A stretch of 64,000 nt of DNA from Bacteroidota bacterium (GTDB lineage Bacteria; Bacteroidota; Bacteroidia; Chitinophagales; Chitinophagaceae): assembly GCA_024640255.1 (NCBI GenBank), contig JAHEFI010000001.1, positions 310,001 to 374,000 on the forward strand, given 5' to 3'. Each line of letters begins with the position of its first letter. Positions within the stretch are counted from its first letter, which is position 1. Below are positions 1 through 6,721 of this stretch, piece by piece. The translations under genes were made by a program, and so were the position numbers. A model generated the notes under the pieces. It saw only the letters and a program-made list of their open reading frames with translations, ran no database searches and had not been told where the DNA came from.

Positions 1-675
1 GACGTAGCTAATGTAAATGACAATAATGAAGAGGCACCAATTGGGATGCCACCACAGATACTAATGAAGGTATCATGGGGTAAGCAGTTGAAATTTCTAA
101 CTGATGAAGATAAAGCTGCTGTTTTTACAAACATCTTTAATTACTACCTTGGTGACGATTTGGTTGAAATGAATCCAGTCGCAGAAATGTTCTTTGCAAC
201 TGCAGCAGAATTATTTGATTACAACATAAACAAATACGAGGAAACAGTAAAGCTAAATCGGATTAAAGGAAAGAAGGGTGGTCGTCCACCAAAAGAAACC
301 CGAAATAACCCAACGGGTTTATTGGAAAACCCGAATAACCTAAAAGAAAAAGTAAAAGATAAAGCAAAAGAAATAGTAAAAGAAAAAGAAATTGTAATAG
401 ATAGTTCTAGTATAAAGCAATATCAAAATAAAATCAGAAAAATAATTGAAATAGATTTTCGTTCTTTGCCAGACCAGCAATCTAAATTCTTTTGTTACGA
501 TGTAATTGAACTAGTAGAAAAGCTGGGGTGGTCTAGATTTGATTTAATTGTGTTTGGAACTCCAGCTAAAGATATTACCAGTGTTTTATCTGCATATAAT
601 TTAATTGAGCTGGAACAGCAGGTAAAGAACACCAGGAGAAATTACTCTTATTTTCTTGATAAGTTAATTGAATAA
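1..675 (+). CDS. DUF6291-like mobile-element protein, 5' end cut by or uncertain at window edge
   Basis: The frame is open from base 1, so the true start may lie outside the window; the first ATG inside is at 46. The N-terminal part (LTDEDKAAVFTNIFNYYLGDD, then a K-rich segment with GKKGGRPPK) has the layout of DUF6291-type proteins, which are common next to replication genes of phages and integrative elements. A long lysine/glutamate helix follows (around residues 95-125 from base 46) and then a C-terminal domain that I do not recognise. The family has no assigned enzyme activity; a replication or DNA-binding accessory role is inference. It fits the mobile-element remnant ending at the recombinase near 3,100. 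Confidence 0.6.
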   Translation, partial: DVANVNDNNEEAPIGMPPQILMKVSWGKQLKFLTDEDKAAVFTNIFNYYLGDDLVEMNPVAEMFFATAAELFDYNINKYEETVKLNRIKGKKGGRPPKETRNNPTGLLENPNNLKEKVKDKAKEIVKEKEIVIDSSSIKQYQNKIRKIIEIDFRSLPDQQSKFFCYDVIELVEKLGWSRFDLIVFGTPAKDITSVLSAYNLIELEQQVKNTRRNYSYFLDKLIE

Positions 676-687
676 ACTATCCTCAAC

Positions 688-765
688 GAAGAGGTGAGTG
701 GAACGAACCATGACGAAGTCTTCGACTTCAAACCCCATCACCCCAATTCCGCTCGACCCCTCTTC
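688..765. repeat. Large imperfect palindrome with nested hairpin
   Basis: Directly downstream of the DUF6291-like gene, GAAGAGG (688-694) pairs with CCTCTTC (759-765), GGAA (700-703) can pair with TTCC (747-750), and a perfect inner hairpin GAAGTC-TTC-GACTTC lies at 715-729. There is no U-tract, so it is not a simple terminator. The nested layout suggests a structured RNA or a folded single-stranded DNA site of the mobile element; that is inference. Confidence 0.5.
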
Positions 766-782
766 CCCATGAAAAAAACACA

Positions 783-998
783 ATGAATTTTTGCAACTTT
801 TTGCCGTATAACTTTAATGATAGATACAACTATTCAGTGGAATACCCCAAATATTCTTTGTATTTCATTGGTATCGATGAATGTATCGGAAACGAAAAGA
901 TGATCAAAATTTGGGGACATAAAACTGGTCTGTGGGGATTCTTCAATATCTATCCTATTCGTGAATTAAGACCAATAAAAAATATTTTTTCAAATTGA
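783..998 (+). CDS. Small hypothetical protein
   Basis: A 71-residue aromatic-rich ORF with ATG at 783, just after the palindrome. I do not recognise a family. It has no signal peptide or membrane segment. The composition (many Tyr, Phe, Asn and Ile residues; KIWGHKTGLWGFFNIYPI) is compatible with a small globular protein. It lies among other short ORFs of the putative mobile element, and no independent support for translation is visible, so it is a tentative call. Confidence 0.35.
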   Translation: MNFCNFLPYNFNDRYNYSVEYPKYSLYFIGIDECIGNEKMIKIWGHKTGLWGFFNIYPIRELRPIKNIFSN

Positions 999-1041
999 GT
1001 GCGAATGTATCACATCGTACTATTTATATTAAACAACAACT

Positions 1042-1209
1042 ATGAAATTAGAACCACTAGCAAACGTTAAGAAAGCAAATCGATTGAAAATGATTATAAC
1101 AACAGAACAATTTCACAGGCTCGCACAAAATGTCATCAACGAACAGGAATTAGATACCATAAAGAAGACCTATTTAGTTAAACAACCAAACAATGGCAAG
1201 AAGAAATAG
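1042..1209 (+). CDS. Small hypothetical protein, overlaps next gene
   Basis: A 55-residue ORF (MKLEPLANVKKANRLKMIIT...) begins with ATG at 1042 and ends at the TAG at 1207-1209. Its last 17 bases overlap the start of the next ORF, an arrangement typical of translational coupling between small mobile-element genes. It is basic (many Lys) with predicted helices. A probable regulatory or accessory role cannot be specified from sequence. Confidence 0.45.
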   Translation: MKLEPLANVKKANRLKMIITTEQFHRLAQNVINEQELDTIKKTYLVKQPNNGKKK

Positions 1210-1507
1210 AAAAAGAATTGAAATCAAGTATCCTGAAATTGCAGTGTTTGCATTATCCAAAGGATCGCAAATGAATGAACTTGTGCATAAGGGACAAAGT
1301 TATTATTACATGTTAAACATGATTGAAACACTTATGAGAAAGAGTAATGTTGTAAGTGGCAAGGTTGGAATATCAGGATATAAGGAAGACGTTGCAGCAT
1401 ACTTGGCAGCCTTATTAGAGGTCTATTTTTACAAAGACATGGAAATAGACTTGATGGAAGACATCAACGAATATGACCCTGATATTATGCCAAACAAGTT
1501 TTACTAG
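1193..1507 (+). CDS. Hypothetical protein, mobile-element context
   Basis: A 104-residue ORF with a basic start (MARRNRKRIEIKYPEIAVF) and an acidic C-terminus (DLMEDINEYDPDIMP). It overlaps the preceding 55-residue ORF by 17 bp, so the two are probably co-translated. I see no membrane segment or catalytic motif. The charge asymmetry suggests a small nucleic-acid-binding or mobilisation-accessory protein, but this is a guess; no family was recognised. Confidence 0.5.
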   Translation: MARRNRKRIEIKYPEIAVFALSKGSQMNELVHKGQSYYYMLNMIETLMRKSNVVSGKVGISGYKEDVAAYLAALLEVYFYKDMEIDLMEDINEYDPDIMPNKFY

Positions 1508-1656
1508 GGATCATGAAGCAATTGAATTTCATAATAGCAAGATTTGCAATTCTTTGCGCTTTGCCAGTATACTTTCACCGCAGATCAACTTGCTGAATTT
1601 GTTTGGCATGAGATAAAATCAACTTGTTTTCAAATGGAATCAAGTCAAATTTTATT

Positions 1657-1688
1657 TTTGGAATAATGTAAAGTATACTTTACATTTG
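1657..1688 (+). promoter_or_regulatory. Promoter with 22-bp perfect palindromic operator
   Basis: A perfect inverted repeat occupies 1665-1686, half-site AATGTAAAGTA followed at once by its reverse complement. Its right arm contains TACATTTG (1681-1688), an exact TAnnTTTG -7 element, and TTTG at 1657-1660 is placed as a -33 element. The gene starts at 1709. Binding here would block the promoter, so it is the probable operator of the XRE-type regulator encoded by the second gene of this operon (autoregulation, inferred). Confidence 0.7.
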
Positions 1689-1708
1689 GGTTCACTAAAT
1701 AATAATTT

Positions 1709-2143
1709 ATGAAACCTTCATTTCTATTACCAAATCGTTTTAAGAAAGCAGGGATTTTTTTCTTCCCAATTGGAATAATTGTATGGGTGCTAATTCATCG
1801 AGGATTATTTAGCACTGATTTAAACCACCAGATGAAAGTATTAATACTTACCCTATCATTCCTTAGTTTCTTATTTGGACTTTATTTTATTACTTTCTCA
1901 AAAGAACCAATTGAAGATGAATATATTAATAGTGTAAGGTTGAAGTCCTTTCAAATCAGCTCCATTACTCAAATGGCATTTTTCTTAATATCATTCATCA
2001 TAATGTTTCTATTCAATCTTGAACCTAATGGAGATGCTGGTCTTTCCATCTTCCTTCTATCATCAATTATCTTATATTGGTTAATGTACATGATTATCTT
2101 TAACTACACTTTAATCACTAATAAAAGTAAGTTAGATGATTAA
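1709..2143 (+). CDS. Four-helix membrane protein, partner of XRE regulator
   Basis: A 144-residue hydrophobic protein with four predicted membrane segments at about residues 13-32, 45-63, 88-106 and 113-135 and short charged loops. Its 3' end overlaps the following HTH gene by 8 bp, so the two form one operon. Small membrane protein plus Cro/C1-type regulator pairs of this layout (YozG-like regulators with DUF2178-like membrane proteins) are common in bacteria and archaea. Their substrate or signal is unknown. The pair is transcribed from the palindrome-containing promoter at 1657-1688. Confidence 0.6.
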   Translation: MKPSFLLPNRFKKAGIFFFPIGIIVWVLIHRGLFSTDLNHQMKVLILTLSFLSFLFGLYFITFSKEPIEDEYINSVRLKSFQISSITQMAFFLISFIIMFLFNLEPNGDAGLSIFLLSSIILYWLMYMIIFNYTLITNKSKLDD

Positions 2144-2336
2144 TCATGTTAAAAGTTATAGAGTTGAATTAGGTATAACACAACAAGAATTAGGTGATTT
2201 ATTAAAAGTTTCAAGACAAACTATTTTCTCAATTGAAACTGGAAAATATGTTCCTTCTACTATACTTTCATTGAAAATTTCTAAAATATTCAATCAGCCA
2301 GTTGAGAAGATATTTGTTTTAGAAAAGAATGATTAA
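2136..2336 (+). CDS. XRE-family (Cro/C1-type HTH) transcriptional regulator
   Basis: The 66-residue protein is essentially a single helix-turn-helix domain: ITQQELGDLLKVSRQTIFSIE spans the two core helices at about residues 14-34, and the tail PVEKIFVLEK matches the YozG-like minimal regulators. It overlaps the upstream membrane-protein gene by 8 bp. A short DNA-binding protein of this type would act as a dimer on a palindrome; the 22-bp palindrome at 1665-1686 in the operon promoter is the obvious candidate target. Confidence 0.85.
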   Translation: MINHVKSYRVELGITQQELGDLLKVSRQTIFSIETGKYVPSTILSLKISKIFNQPVEKIFVLEKND

Positions 2337-2439
2337 TACTATTTTTTATTTCTAATTCACTTACAATTTCAAAATGTAAAATTTAAAACATGTCCGTTAT
2401 TGTATTTAAGAGACATGTATCTAGTTGATATTCAACGAC

Positions 2440-2495
2440 AGTCTGGTTTTAGCGCTTTTTTATGACTTAAAATGAGGTAAAAGACTGGTTTTACG
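2440..2495. repeat. Pair of 14-bp near-direct repeats upstream of recombinase
   Basis: AGTCTGGTTTTAGC (2440-2453) and AGACTGGTTTTACG (2482-2495) match at 11 of 14 positions and are 42 bp apart, in the 190-bp gap before the recombinase gene. They could be binding sites for the recombinase or a regulator. Similarity this short could also be chance. Confidence 0.35.
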
Positions 2496-2530
2496 ACATT
2501 ACGGCTCTACATTAGCTAGAAACATTTAAT

Positions 2531-3100
2531 ATGACAACTACTATTGAAAAAACTAGTGATTATCTAACAACCGATGAATTAAAACGATTGAATAGATATT
2601 TCCAAAAGGAGCAGAATTATAAAATGGCGTTATTAATAGAGTTTGGATTTAGGACACTGCTTCGTTATTCTGACATATCTAGGTTCACTTGGGAGAATGT
2701 ATTAAACAAAGACGAACTCGTCCTAAACGAAAAGAAAACGGGTAAGAAAAGGAGTATTAAAGTTGGTACAGTATTAAAGGCATTATTACTTGAATATTAT
2801 CAATTAATGAATCAGCCAGATTTACAGAGTACCATTTTCAATTATTCATTACGCCACACAAATAGGTTATTGCAGTTTGGTTCTAGGTTTGTTGGCATCC
2901 GACGTAAGGCTGTCTCTACGCACAGTTTAAGAAAATCGGGAGCTCGCTTCTTGTATGAGGAGAACCACAGGTCAGAAGATGTTTTTTTGAAAATATCCAT
3001 GATATTGAACCATTCAAGCACGCAGGTATCAAGGCGCTATTTAGGAATTACAAAGGAGGAGATTTCAGATGTATATTCTGGATTTGATTTTGTATTGTAA
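2531..3100 (+). CDS. Short tyrosine recombinase, catalytic domain only
   Basis: The 189-residue protein carries the tyrosine-recombinase active site: Arg45 (LLRYSDI, counterpart of the GLR box), Lys69, His131-x-x-Arg134 (HSLRKS), His161 (LNHSS) and nucleophile Tyr170 (SRRYLG). It lacks the N-terminal core-binding (SAM-like) domain of XerC/D, phage integrases and IntI, and starts almost directly at the catalytic domain. Such short forms occur in plasmids and integrative elements and may act in multimer resolution, inversion or integration. No tRNA or clear attachment duplication was found beside it. It is not an integron integrase: it is too short and no IntI-specific patch was seen. Confidence 0.8.
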   Translation: MTTTIEKTSDYLTTDELKRLNRYFQKEQNYKMALLIEFGFRTLLRYSDISRFTWENVLNKDELVLNEKKTGKKRSIKVGTVLKALLLEYYQLMNQPDLQSTIFNYSLRHTNRLLQFGSRFVGIRRKAVSTHSLRKSGARFLYEENHRSEDVFLKISMILNHSSTQVSRRYLGITKEEISDVYSGFDFVL

Positions 3101-3127
3101 GGTTGAGTAAAGAAAACTAATTTAATA

Positions 3128-4027
3128 CTATTTTATCTTTTGTAATTCTAAACCCACTTTAAGGTTAGAAGGAAAATTATTTTTCAATCTTACTATACCT
3201 TTTTTCACCCATTTTTTTGGGACATACCTAACATTTGTAACATAGGTATTATCTTTATTTATTTCTTCTGTAAAATCCAAATAAGTAATATTTTTCTGTT
3301 CTTTATCAAAAAACCCAACCTTTTGAATACCTACAAATACACCTTTTGAATTCAAGATAATATTTTGATTACTTATATCAATTTCAATATTACCAAATAG
3401 ATTGAACCCTTTATTAACTATAACATCATTAATGAGTAATTCTTCAAAAGGTTCACCATTATCATTAATTGAATAAATGTGTAACCTCAATGGGTCATTT
3501 TTCTCAATCTTATTTGTAGGTAAAATCACTTTCAATATCTTATACTTTTCATTTTCATTTGGGAATTCAACCAAAGTTGTAATCTCGTGTCCTATATTAT
3601 CTTTATTACGAATTACACCATATTTCAACCGATAGCTTACTTTCAAATTTTGAAAACCTAATCTAAAGGGTTTCTCAATAGGGGTGTATTTTTTAACTAC
3701 TACATCAGGTAGTGTTGAACCTGTTTCCTTAAATAATTCAATTACATCATTTGTAATCTTACCAACTACATAGTTGATTGACTTATACCCAACATAAGAA
3801 ATATGTATAGTATCTGTTGGAGATAAGTTTATTGTAATAAACCCATTTTCATTTGTAATAAAACCTTCTTTTTTACTAATAGATTGAATAGTAGTATAAG
3901 GAAGTGGTTCTTTGGTTATCCCATCAACTATTACAACCTTTGTTTGAGAATATCCAACCATCCCCAAAAACATTAAAATAGAAAGTAGTAATATTTTTCT
4001 CATAGATTTCCTTTTGATGAATTTCAT
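3128..4027 (-). CDS. Secreted carboxypeptidase-regulatory-like domain protein
   Basis: It has a signal peptide (LLLSILMFLGMVGYSQ, cleavage after SQ at about residue 28). A beta-sandwich of the CarboxypepD_reg-like family follows (VVIVDGITKEPLPYTTIQ ... GFITINLSPTDTIHISYVGYKS), and then about 200 residues of unrecognised beta-rich sequence. In Bacteroidota such domains begin many outer-membrane and surface proteins. Here there is no TonB plug or barrel, so it is probably a periplasmic or surface protein of unknown function. A second protein with the same plan lies at 6,887. It is transcribed away from the BlaI-like gene. Confidence 0.7.
   Translation of the reverse strand: MKFIKRKSMRKILLLSILMFLGMVGYSQTKVVIVDGITKEPLPYTTIQSISKKEGFITNENGFITINLSPTDTIHISYVGYKSINYVVGKITNDVIELFKETGSTLPDVVVKKYTPIEKPFRLGFQNLKVSYRLKYGVIRNKDNIGHEITTLVEFPNENEKYKILKVILPTNKIEKNDPLRLHIYSINDNGEPFEELLINDVIVNKGFNLFGNIEIDISNQNIILNSKGVFVGIQKVGFFDKEQKNITYLDFTEEINKDNTYVTNVRYVPKKWVKKGIVRLKNNFPSNLKVGLELQKIK
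3144..3168. repeat. 25-bp direct repeat, left copy
   Basis: 24 of 25 bases are identical to 5992-6016 in the same orientation; the core is ACCCACTTTAAGGTTAG. Here the repeat is the antisense of the last codons of the carboxypeptidase-regulatory-like gene. The pair brackets that gene, the BlaI-like gene and the M56 gene. Confidence 0.6.
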
Positions 4028-4093
4028 TAATATGAAGTAGGCTGGTTGATTTTTTCCCCTCTATAACATCCAAATTACAAAAAATCTTGTTAA

Positions 4094-4138
4094 AACTATA
4101 AATTTAGTTGTAAAACTAAAAAATTAGTTATAGGTTTG
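4094..4138 (+). promoter_or_regulatory. Tandem BlaI-type operators and promoter
   Basis: Two 16-bp sites of form AACTA-N6-TAGTT lie at 4094-4109 (AACTATAAATTTAGTT) and 4114-4129 (AACTAAAAAATTAGTT), exactly 20 bp (two helical turns) apart. TAGGTTTG at 4131-4138 is an exact TAnnTTTG -7 element touching the second site, and the BlaI-like gene starts at 4158. Repressor dimers on these sites would cover the -33 region, so autorepression by the BlaI-like protein is likely. Confidence 0.7.
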
Positions 4139-4157
4139 TTTTCATAAATCAAAAACG

Positions 4158-4520
4158 ATGAGTAAACCATTAACAAAAGCTGAGGAACAAGTAATGCAGG
4201 TGCTTTGGAAATTAGAATCTGCCTATCTAAAGGACATTGTAGATGAAATGCCAGCACCCAAACCGCATAGTAATACAATTGCCACTATTATTAAAATCTT
4301 AATAGACAAAGGGTATATTAACCATGAGGTACATGGAAGGGTACATTGTTATGCTCCAGTTATTAGTAAAGAAGAATATTCTTCGTCTAGCATCAAAACA
4401 TTGGTGGAAGGGTATTTTGAAGGGTCTTTTTCAGATGTGGTTTCCTTTATGGTTAAACAGAAGGACTTAAAAGTTGCTGATTTAGAATTACTCTTACAAG
4501 AAATTAAAAAGAAAAAATAA
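4158..4520 (+). CDS. BlaI/MecI/CopY-family transcriptional repressor
   Basis: This 120-residue protein has the full family plan: a winged-helix domain (TKAEEQVMQVLWKLESAYLKDIV ... SNTIATIIKILIDKGYINHEVHG) and a C-terminal helical dimerisation part ending in a lysine run. Family members repress their own operon until a partner M56 membrane protease triggers their cleavage. The M56 gene follows after 5 bp, and two matching operators lie upstream at 4094-4129. In Bacteroidota such pairs are often unrelated to beta-lactams, and this partner lacks a penicillin sensor, so the inducing signal is unknown. Confidence 0.9.
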   Translation: MSKPLTKAEEQVMQVLWKLESAYLKDIVDEMPAPKPHSNTIATIIKILIDKGYINHEVHGRVHCYAPVISKEEYSSSSIKTLVEGYFEGSFSDVVSFMVKQKDLKVADLELLLQEIKKKK

Positions 4521-4525
4521 CTACC

Positions 4526-6010
4526 ATGATTACAATTTTATATTATTTATTGAAAGTAGTTTTATGTAGCGCTGTATTATACTCTTACTACTGGTTTGTA
4601 TTAAGAAATAAACAGTTTCATCAGTACAATAGGTTTTATTTAATGGGTATATCTGTTCTTTCATGGATAGTGCCTCTCATTAAAATTCAAATAGTAAAAG
4701 AACAAGATATTGCTTCTTCCAAAGTTTTACATATTGCAAATTTTATTTCAGAAAATAATAGTTTATTAGAACAAGAAATTATTGAAAATACAGCAAATTA
4801 TACATGGGATAATCTTTTAATAATAATTGGAATTGTAATATCATTATTTTTTATTGTAAGGTTTGTTAAATCATTATGGGATATTAGGAAATTGATAAGG
4901 CTAAATCCATTAAAAGAACTGAAGGGTATAAATTTGGTTATGACAGATGTTAAAGGAACTCCATTTTCTTTTTTCAAATATATTTTTTGGAATACGGCCA
5001 TTGATTTAAGTAGTGATTTAGGAAAGAAAATTCTTGCACACGAAGTAGTTCATATTGAAGAAAAACATTCTGTCGATAAACTTTTGATTGAATTACAACT
5101 ATTGATTGGTTGGTTTAATCCGATTGTTTGGCTTATAAGGAATGAATTGTATCTTATACATGAGTTCATTGCCGATCAAAAATCTATTGAAAATCAAGAT
5201 TCGGTTGTATTAGCTAAATTATTGCTTGCGTCAGCATATCCCAAACAACAACATTTATTAACAAATACATTTTTTTATTCACCAATTAAACGAAGATTAA
5301 CTATGTTAACAAAAACAACCAACACAAAATACTCCTACCTAAGAAGGGTAATGGTATTGCCCATTTTAATTGCAACTGTTTGTTTAGTATCTATTAAGGT
5401 AAATGCAAGTGAGAAAATAGAGAAAACTGCTAAATCAATTCAAAATACTATTGATTTGATAGTGAGTGATACTACAAAGCCAAAAAAGATAACGCCTCCT
5501 ACACCGCCAACACCTCCAAATCCTTCACAAGCAAAACCAGATCATTATATAAATGGTGCTAAGATTGAATTTAAGGGTGATATTGATACTACTGTTGGCA
5601 ATAAAAAAACTCCTTTATACATTATAGATGGCGTTCCTTTGAAATCATCGATTGAAGTGTCTAAATTAAACGAAGAGGAATTTGAGTCTATGAGTGTTTT
5701 AAGAAATCCATTATCCATTTCGCAATATGGTGATGAAGGTAAAAATGGTGTGATTTTAATAACAACTAAAAAAGGATTAAAAGGAAATCCTCAAAAAAAA
5801 TCGGATGAAACTAAAGCATTTGAATATAGTGCTAAAGAAGGATTGGAAGGGGATGTTTATTACAAAAAAATTGAAGATGGAGCAGTAAATGGATATGGAA
5901 ATAATAAAATGAAGATAGGTGTACCAATTAAGGTTACAAATGAACCTGTTAAGGTTACAAACGTACCAGTTAAGGTTACAAACGTACCTAAAATTCAAAA
6001 CCCACTTTAA
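4526..6010 (+). CDS. M56-family (BlaR1-like) membrane metallopeptidase with plug-like C-terminal domain
   Basis: It has N-terminal membrane helices (about residues 3-25, 36-52 and 90-110), then a cytoplasmic zinc-protease segment with H172-E-V-V-H176 and EEKH, and a further helix near residue 275. This is the BlaR1/MecR1 protease plan. The extracytoplasmic part is not a penicillin-binding domain. It is a proline-rich linker (PPTPPTPPNP) and a segment like a TonB-receptor plug (TPLYIIDGVPL ... ISQYGDEGKNGVILITTKKG), as in many Bacteroidota M56 proteins. The end consists of a seven-residue repeat, VP(I/V)KVTN, encoded by a 21-bp tandem repeat. It probably senses an envelope signal and inactivates the upstream BlaI-like repressor (inferred). 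Confidence 0.85.
   Translation: MITILYYLLKVVLCSAVLYSYYWFVLRNKQFHQYNRFYLMGISVLSWIVPLIKIQIVKEQDIASSKVLHIANFISENNSLLEQEIIENTANYTWDNLLIIIGIVISLFFIVRFVKSLWDIRKLIRLNPLKELKGINLVMTDVKGTPFSFFKYIFWNTAIDLSSDLGKKILAHEVVHIEEKHSVDKLLIELQLLIGWFNPIVWLIRNELYLIHEFIADQKSIENQDSVVLAKLLLASAYPKQQHLLTNTFFYSPIKRRLTMLTKTTNTKYSYLRRVMVLPILIATVCLVSIKVNASEKIEKTAKSIQNTIDLIVSDTTKPKKITPPTPPTPPNPSQAKPDHYINGAKIEFKGDIDTTVGNKKTPLYIIDGVPLKSSIEVSKLNEEEFESMSVLRNPLSISQYGDEGKNGVILITTKKGLKGNPQKKSDETKAFEYSAKEGLEGDVYYKKIEDGAVNGYGNNKMKIGVPIKVTNEPVKVTNVPVKVTNVPKIQNPL
5921..5983 (+). repeat. Three 21-bp in-frame tandem repeats
   Basis: Units begin at 5921, 5942 and 5963 with the core TTAAGGTTACAAA(T/C) and encode VP/EP + (I/V)KVTN at the C-terminus of the M56 protein. 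The multiple of three keeps the frame, so copy number can vary by slippage without breaking the gene. Confidence 0.8.
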
Positions 6011-6016
6011 GGTTAG
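5992..6016. repeat. 25-bp direct repeat, right copy
   Basis: It matches 3144-3168 at 24 of 25 positions. It covers the last codons and stop of the M56 gene, so the M56 reading frame ends inside sequence that elsewhere is the antisense of another gene's 3' end. Confidence 0.6.
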
Positions 6017-6029
6017 GAAGAGACCTATC

Positions 6030-6094
6030 TTTCCCGATTATTCCCGAAAGTTGCAATACAAGAAACCTCTGCCTTAAAGCAAGGGTTTTTTGTG
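6030..6094 (+). repeat. Repeat E (type 2) with intrinsic terminator
   Basis: It is related to 8107-8172: both have TTCCCGATTATTCCCGAAAG or a close variant, then a spacer, then an AAACC...GGTTTTTT hairpin. Here the stem is AAACC-TC-TGC, the loop CTTAAA, then GCA-AG-GGTTT with a T run, so it can terminate transcription after the M56 gene. Confidence 0.6.
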
Positions 6095-6143
6095 GTTTAA
6101 TACAATTTCGTGTTTTATAAATATTAATTTATAAATTAGTAGT

Positions 6144-6335
6144 ATGAAAAAGATACTCATATATCATTTATGGAAATACCTGTTAGTATTTGGAGGTATG
6201 TTATTTGTAATTAATGTATTCCGTTATATTAACAATCCTTCAATCAAAACCTTAATTGGTATGAGTGGGTTCTTACTTATTTTCATTTCTTTAAGAAAAA
6301 TCAAATCTGAACAGAATGAGAATTTAAAAAAATAA
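6144..6335 (+). CDS. Small two-helix membrane protein
   Basis: The 63-residue protein has two predicted membrane segments (about residues 9-25 and 36-51), a basic cytoplasmic tail and no recognised family. The linker between the helices, FRYINNPSIK, resembles YYKLNNPYVK in the next gene, so the two are probably paralogues. It starts with ATG at 6144, after the terminator of the M56 operon, and belongs to a run of four tiny membrane ORFs. Confidence 0.5.
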   Translation: MKKILIYHLWKYLLVFGGMLFVINVFRYINNPSIKTLIGMSGFLLIFISLRKIKSEQNENLKK

Positions 6336-6358
6336 AAAAACACAAAACAGAAACATAA

Positions 6359-6550
6359 ATGATGAAATATATTAAAATATCGATATTGGTATTATTTATA
6401 GGAGTAGTATTTTATGACACCTACTATAAATTAAACAACCCATATGTAAAAAATGGGAAATCAATTGTATTAATATTGACTACAATCTATTTTACTCGTA
6501 AATTGTTAAGTAAAAGGACTGAACTAACCGAAGATACAAAATCAAATTAA
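6359..6550 (+). CDS. Small two-helix membrane protein, paralogue of previous
   Basis: 63 residues with two predicted helices (about 6-22 and 35-49) separated by KLNNPYVKNGKS, then a charged tail (KRTELTEDTKSN). It has the same length, topology and NNP linker as the gene 23 bp upstream, which suggests tandem duplication. No family was recognised. The start may be either of two adjacent ATG codons (6359 or 6362). Confidence 0.5.
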   Translation: MMKYIKISILVLFIGVVFYDTYYKLNNPYVKNGKSIVLILTTIYFTRKLLSKRTELTEDTKSN

Positions 6551-6565
6551 ACAAAACCTATCAGT

Positions 6566-6715
6566 ATGAAAGAGTTTGTAAATGATATTCAAAACCTCGT
6601 TGTAAAACATTGGGGTAAATTGATAGTAGTATTTTTAATTATTGGAACTATTATCAACTACAATGATGTAGTGAAAGGGTTTAATGATGGATATAATAGT
6701 GTAAGAAATAAATAA
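6566..6715 (+). CDS. Tiny single-helix membrane protein
   Basis: A 49-residue ORF, ATG at 6566 and TAA at 6713-6715. It has an amphipathic N-terminus (MKEFVNDIQNLVVKHWGK), one hydrophobic helix (LIVVFLIIGTII) and a polar tail (NDVVKGFNDGYNSVRNK). It follows the two-helix genes by 15 bp, so it is probably in the same operon. No family was recognised. Confidence 0.45.
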   Translation: MKEFVNDIQNLVVKHWGKLIVVFLIIGTIINYNDVVKGFNDGYNSVRNK

Positions 6716-6721
6716 CTCACA

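Noticed and set aside
2337..2530. tRNA attachment site for the recombinase element
   Set aside because: No tRNA-like sequence or tRNA 3' end duplication was found near the recombinase gene.
2531..3100. Integron integrase (IntI)
   Set aside because: Too short (189 versus about 320 residues), no core-binding domain, and it is not adjacent to the cassette-like sites.
4096..4278. Minus-strand ORF over the BlaI-type promoter
   Set aside because: It is antisense to the operators and the start of the BlaI-like gene and has no protein family character.
5921..5983. Possible CRISPR-like or iteron repeat array
   Set aside because: The 21-bp units are contiguous with no spacers and stay in frame within the M56 gene, so they are a coding tandem repeat.
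4526..6010. True beta-lactam sensor BlaR1
   Set aside because: The M56 protease is present, but there is no penicillin-binding SxxK/KTG domain at the C-terminus.
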